Source: an uncultured Porphyromonadaceae bacterium (GTDB lineage Bacteria; Bacteroidota; Bacteroidia; Bacteroidales; Muribaculaceae). From it: a DNA stretch of 33,883 bases. Shown piece by piece: positions 31,277 through 33,883 of the stretch (position 1 is its first letter; every line of letters begins with the position of its first letter). A program made the translations under genes and the position numbers. The notes under the pieces are model-generated. The model was not told where the DNA came from, made no database searches, and saw only the letters and a list, made by a program, of their open reading frames with translations. The DNA is taken from positions 1-33,883 of the forward strand of contig CAMWVA010000015.1 of assembly GCA_947177575.1 (NCBI GenBank). Direction: 5' to 3'.

Positions 31277-31630
31277 TTACCAGAGTGCTATTTCTCCTGT
31301 GTCTCCTAATTTTAATACTCCTGAGTTGATTCCAAGAGCTTTAAAGACCTTGCTTATTGTTGGTAGTGTTATTATACTTTTACCATGTTCGAGCCGAGAT
31401 ATCTGAGCTTTCTTGACACCGATTCTTTCACCTAATTGTTCTTGTGTCAGGTGTTGTTCTAATCTGGCTTTCTTTATAGCTTCGCCCAGAAAATAGGCGT
31501 TAATTTCCTCTTTCAGGCGAGCTTCCATTTCGTCGCGTTCCGGTGTTCCTGTTTTTCCCCAGATTTCATCGACGAGATCTTCAAAAGGAGTAAGTTCCAT
31601 TTGTTTCATTTTTTCCGGAGTAAGTGCCAT
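31277..31630 (-). CDS. higA: HigA-type antitoxin, XRE-family HTH
   Basis: The antitoxin binds and silences its toxin and represses its own operon. The 117-residue protein has an acidic helical N-terminal half (about 1-50) and an XRE helix-turn-helix (about 58-105: LTQEQLGERIGVKKAQISRLEHG, cut to its two helices LTQEQLGERIG and AQISRLEHG). It lies 49 bases after the toxin gene. The toxin-first order is typical of HigBA. The extended N-terminus is a feature of this HigA subgroup. Confidence 0.85.
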   Translation of the reverse strand: MALTPEKMKQMELTPFEDLVDEIWGKTGTPERDEMEARLKEEINAYFLGEAIKKARLEQHLTQEQLGERIGVKKAQISRLEHGKSIITLPTISKVFKALGINSGVLKLGDTGEIALW

Positions 31631-31679
31631 TTCTTAGTTTAATAGTTGATTGTTTATTAGTAAATATAGATTCGTATAA

Positions 31680-32009
31680 TTATTCTTTCTTTTGTCGGAA
31701 GTATTCTTGTCGGAGGTTTTCAGCCTTTTTAATCTCTTTTTTAGGTGTTTTCTGAGTTTTCTTAATAATTCCGTGTGTAGAAACTATCAAGGTTCCTTCT
31801 TCAGTGTCCCAGAAAGAGAACAATCTATATCGTAGGCCTTCATAAGTAACTCTTATTTCCCATATATTATCGTTTAATTTCTTAAAGATTTCATTATTTC
31901 TCTCCCCGTTTTGAATTTTAAGGATAGTATAAGCTACTTTCTTTCTAACCTTATCAGAAAGTGATTTTATGAAATCTTTGGCCTCTTTCTGTAAAATGAT
32001 TTGGGGCAT
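31680..32009 (-). CDS. higB: HigB/RelE-type toxin (Gp49-like)
   Basis: A small basic protein of the RelE superfamily that would cleave mRNA on the ribosome. The 109 residues show the family's core strands: FKKLNDNIWEIRVTYEGLRYRLFSF (WEIRV and YRLFSF being the key parts), STHGIIKKTQKTP, then a Lys/Arg-rich C-terminal helix. The phage Gp49-like (HigB) group fits best because of the WEIR and GFxKKTxKTP-like pattern. It is the first gene of the module, with an operator upstream. Confidence 0.85.
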   Translation of the reverse strand: MPQIILQKEAKDFIKSLSDKVRKKVAYTILKIQNGERNNEIFKKLNDNIWEIRVTYEGLRYRLFSFWDTEEGTLIVSTHGIIKKTQKTPKKEIKKAENLRQEYFRQKKE

Positions 32010-32034
32010 ATATTCTGTTTTATAATTTATACTG

Positions 32035-32070
32035 CAAAGTTAGTAAAAGTTTACATGTAACGAAACTTTT
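32035..32070 (-). promoter_or_regulatory. higBA promoter with nested operator palindromes
   Basis: The -7 box TAACTTTG (32035-32042 on the minus strand) is 26 bases before the higB ATG. Between it and the -33 region lie a perfect 10-bp palindrome (TTACATGTAA, 32051-32060) and an 8-bp inverted repeat around it (AAAAGTTT 32045-32052, AAACTTTT 32063-32070). This is where a HigA repressor would block transcription. Confidence 0.72.
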
Positions 32071-32186
32071 AAAATATATTTTTTGCTACTGTCTAAATTC
32101 TATATTGTGCGGTGAAAAGACTGTTTAGTGTTCCTCTAGTGACGACGTTCCCAGCGAGAAAGCGACGGGAACACGGAACTTATTGA

Positions 32187-32279
32187 ATAAACCGTCCCTT
32201 TCAGGACCACCTGTTAGAGAAATTTATATCTATAATTTATGACATACTCCATAAAAAACGGTGTTGGAATAGAGTAACG
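32187..32279 (-). pseudogene. Remnant of a second carboxypeptidase-like gene with its terminator half
   Basis: Read from 32279 to 32232 on the minus strand, the frame gives RYSIPTPFFMEYVINY. It aligns with the C-terminus of the 27991-28947 product (RCPFAMPFFIECIEIS), and the DNA around it is also alike (for instance CTATAATTTAT). Directly next to it (32187-32215) are AATAAACCGTCCC and GACCACCTGTT, the right half of that gene's terminator. About 16 codons are left, with no start. Confidence 0.6.
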
Positions 32280-32303
32280 GTGTACGGGTCAGGTGTATAA
32301 AAA

Positions 32304-32385
32304 TAGGACAGACGGCTCACACATGGTACAGACTATGAACGGATTGAAGAAATCCGTATCGGTCCGGTGTGAGCCGTCTGTCCTA
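32304..32385 (-). terminator. Long nested terminator hairpin of the LRR gene
   Basis: The outer arms (32304-32322 with 32367-32385) are perfect over 19 bp, and an inner ACGGATT/AATCCGT hairpin (32339-32345, 32351-32357) sits in the loop. On the minus strand the outer stem is followed by TTTTTATA. The gene ends 28 bases upstream. Confidence 0.87.
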
Positions 32386-32413
32386 GGACAAGCCGGTAAA
32401 GTAAATGTGCGTA

Positions 32414-33883
32414 TTATTTATTCCAAAGTATTTTCTTACCGTTACGGATATATATCTGTCCTTTTACGGGCTTTTGCACTCTGCGTCCGTATAGGTCGTA
32501 GAGATGTGTATTGTGCGTCGGGTCTGTACCGACACTCATAACACCGACACCGGTGCCGGGGAAGTCAGCAGTCTCGATAAAGTCCGTAAAATAATCCCAG
32601 CCCCATACACTCCGGTATGCTTCAGCCGTACCTATGGGCACATATACCGGTATGTCACGCGGAGTGCCCTGAGCGCCGTCGTATAGGCCGAAGGGTGTGA
32701 AATCGCTGCCCCTGACTTCCTCGCAGAAAGGAGGCACCGGTGCCGCACAGTACAGACAGCGCAGCGAACTCAGCCCCACACAGCTCTGTGTACCGGCATA
32801 AGCGAATGTGGAGGGGAAGTGCAGTTCCTCAAGTTCCGCACAGCCTTCAAGGGCGTTATATTCCAGTATTTCGAAGCCTTCGGGAAAATGAAGTTCACGG
32901 AATGCGCAGCGGCTCAGCGCGTAAGGTCCGACATATTTCAGTTCCGCAGGCAGTGTTATTTCCCGCAGGGCATTGTCGGCATAGAACAGGCGCTCGGGAA
33001 TCTCCTCCAGTCGTTCCGGAAGCTGTGCCCGTTTCAGATAACGGTTGAAGGCAAACGCTTTATCTCCTATATACCTGCAGCTTTGCGGAAGAACGGCTTC
33101 CTCAAGATAGCACTGTTCAAAGGCACGTGCTCCTATGCTCTCAAGTCCTTCCTGAAAGCTGACTCCTGTCAGCGGTGTGTCATAAAAGGCATCGGTCCCT
33201 ATGCTCGCCAGTGTCGGCGGGAATTCCACACGGTTTCTGAGTCCGATACAGTATGAGAAACAGCCGTTGCCGATACGCTCCAGTCCGTCGCCGAACACAA
33301 TGTCTCCGTGCAGTGACTGGCAGAAGCTGAAACTCTCTGTGCCGATAGACTGAATCCCTGCGGGAAAGTTGATTTCCTCAAGAAGAACAGACCATGCGAA
33401 GGCGAAATCGTCAATCACCGTAATACCGTTAGGCAGAATGACGCGCCTGAGCAATGTAGGTATAAAACCCTCATCCGTGAACTGCTCGTCAATATTGATA
33501 AAGGCATACTGAGGTATAATTCCCTCCTCAACCGAGGCATTCTCCAGATTTATGACCTCAAGACCGCCGTAAAAAGTTGCCTCCCAGAGCGTACTGAAAT
33601 CCTCGACACCGATAGGTCCGTGAACAGCAACCGAATCCGTCCGCATCAGTACCGACTCCAGCCACTGTGACAGCTGTCCGGGTTCTGTGACGTGGATGTC
33701 GTACGTTTCCGGTATTCTTGCGGAAGTATTGGCACTGCGTTGTAGAATACTTATACTCTTGGGGGAGGAAATATCCTGCACCCCGGCTTTGCCAGCCAGT
33801 CTGGACTCAGGCCTTCCGATATATATACCATTACTTCCTATAACAGGAGTTTCCCTACCTTCACTTCCGAACAAAGGTAAACA
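32414..33883 (-). CDS. BspA-type leucine-rich-repeat surface protein, N-terminus outside the window
   Basis: At least 489 residues; the frame stays open to the right edge, so the start and signal peptide lie beyond it. From about residue 130 to 400 it carries some ten repeats of the BspA/Treponema LRR type, of the form IGxxAFxxCxxLxxxxLP (for instance IGTESFSFCQSL, IGARAFEQCYLEEAVLP, VGPYALSRCAFRELHFP). A segment with PVYVPIGTAEAYRSVWGW follows, usual at the end of such proteins. The tail is YDLYGRRV with GQIYIRNGKKILWNK. BspA-like proteins bind host matrix proteins or other bacteria; which ligand applies here is unknown. Confidence 0.9.
   Translation of the reverse strand, partial: CLPLFGSEGRETPVIGSNGIYIGRPESRLAGKAGVQDISSPKSISILQRSANTSARIPETYDIHVTEPGQLSQWLESVLMRTDSVAVHGPIGVEDFSTLWEATFYGGLEVINLENASVEEGIIPQYAFINIDEQFTDEGFIPTLLRRVILPNGITVIDDFAFAWSVLLEEINFPAGIQSIGTESFSFCQSLHGDIVFGDGLERIGNGCFSYCIGLRNRVEFPPTLASIGTDAFYDTPLTGVSFQEGLESIGARAFEQCYLEEAVLPQSCRYIGDKAFAFNRYLKRAQLPERLEEIPERLFYADNALREITLPAELKYVGPYALSRCAFRELHFPEGFEILEYNALEGCAELEELHFPSTFAYAGTQSCVGLSSLRCLYCAAPVPPFCEEVRGSDFTPFGLYDGAQGTPRDIPVYVPIGTAEAYRSVWGWDYFTDFIETADFPGTGVGVMSVGTDPTHNTHLYDLYGRRVQKPVKGQIYIRNGKKILWNK

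Overview
The window reads as chromosomal DNA of a Bacteroidales bacterium, most likely a gut member of the Muribaculaceae or a close relative. The family is inferred, not proven. The order rests on three things: repeated promoters of the Bacteroidales type (TTG, 19-21 nt, TAnnTTTG), Bacteroidales gene orders (rplM-rpsI-rpsB-tsf; zapA-rny-ricT-gldH), and several secreted proteins ending in a short YDxxGRRV-type tail.

Region 1 (1-5436): the 3' end of a 5S rRNA gene and its terminator, a secreted protein gene (355-1509), and the operon rplM-rpsI-rpsB-tsf. Three unusual repeat arrays (68-286, 1634-1867, 5189-5436) separate these units. Each array is a run of the 5-bp core TCNGA placed every 9 bp, about 75 cores in total. 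In all three, the four-base linkers reverse orientation at an internal point, so the two arms are imperfect reverse complements. Each array lies downstream of a terminator or strong hairpin that follows a highly expressed or secreted-protein unit, and I see none in the remaining 28 kb. They are the strongest candidate here for something undescribed. I read them as DNA or RNA structural elements, not as genes, although they hold open five of six reading frames and so create false Ser-Asp and Ser-Glu-Leu 'proteins'.

Region 2 (5428-15367, all minus strand): a housekeeping block with lptD, a coiled-coil gene and zapA, a possible 6S-like RNA, then rny, ricT, gldH, an M24 peptidase and a CCA-adding enzyme. 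These serve outer-membrane LPS assembly, division, RNA decay and tRNA maturation.

Region 3 (15587-24389, minus strand): a secreted pair (M6-type metalloprotease and a YD-repeat-like protein), a TPR/AraC membrane regulator, an HD hydrolase, ilvE, a small secreted protein and a two-helix membrane peptide.

Region 4 (24483-33883): accessory. Two TPR lipoprotein/HTH regulators share a nearly identical 196-bp 5' segment (promoter plus signal peptide). One is interrupted by a single in-frame TAA. Between them lie an AAA/DUF4143 ATPase with an operator-like palindrome at its promoter and a carboxypeptidase-regulatory-like secreted protein. A HigBA toxin-antitoxin module with its own operator follows, then a remnant of a second copy of the carboxypeptidase-like gene, and a BspA-type leucine-rich-repeat protein that runs off the right edge.
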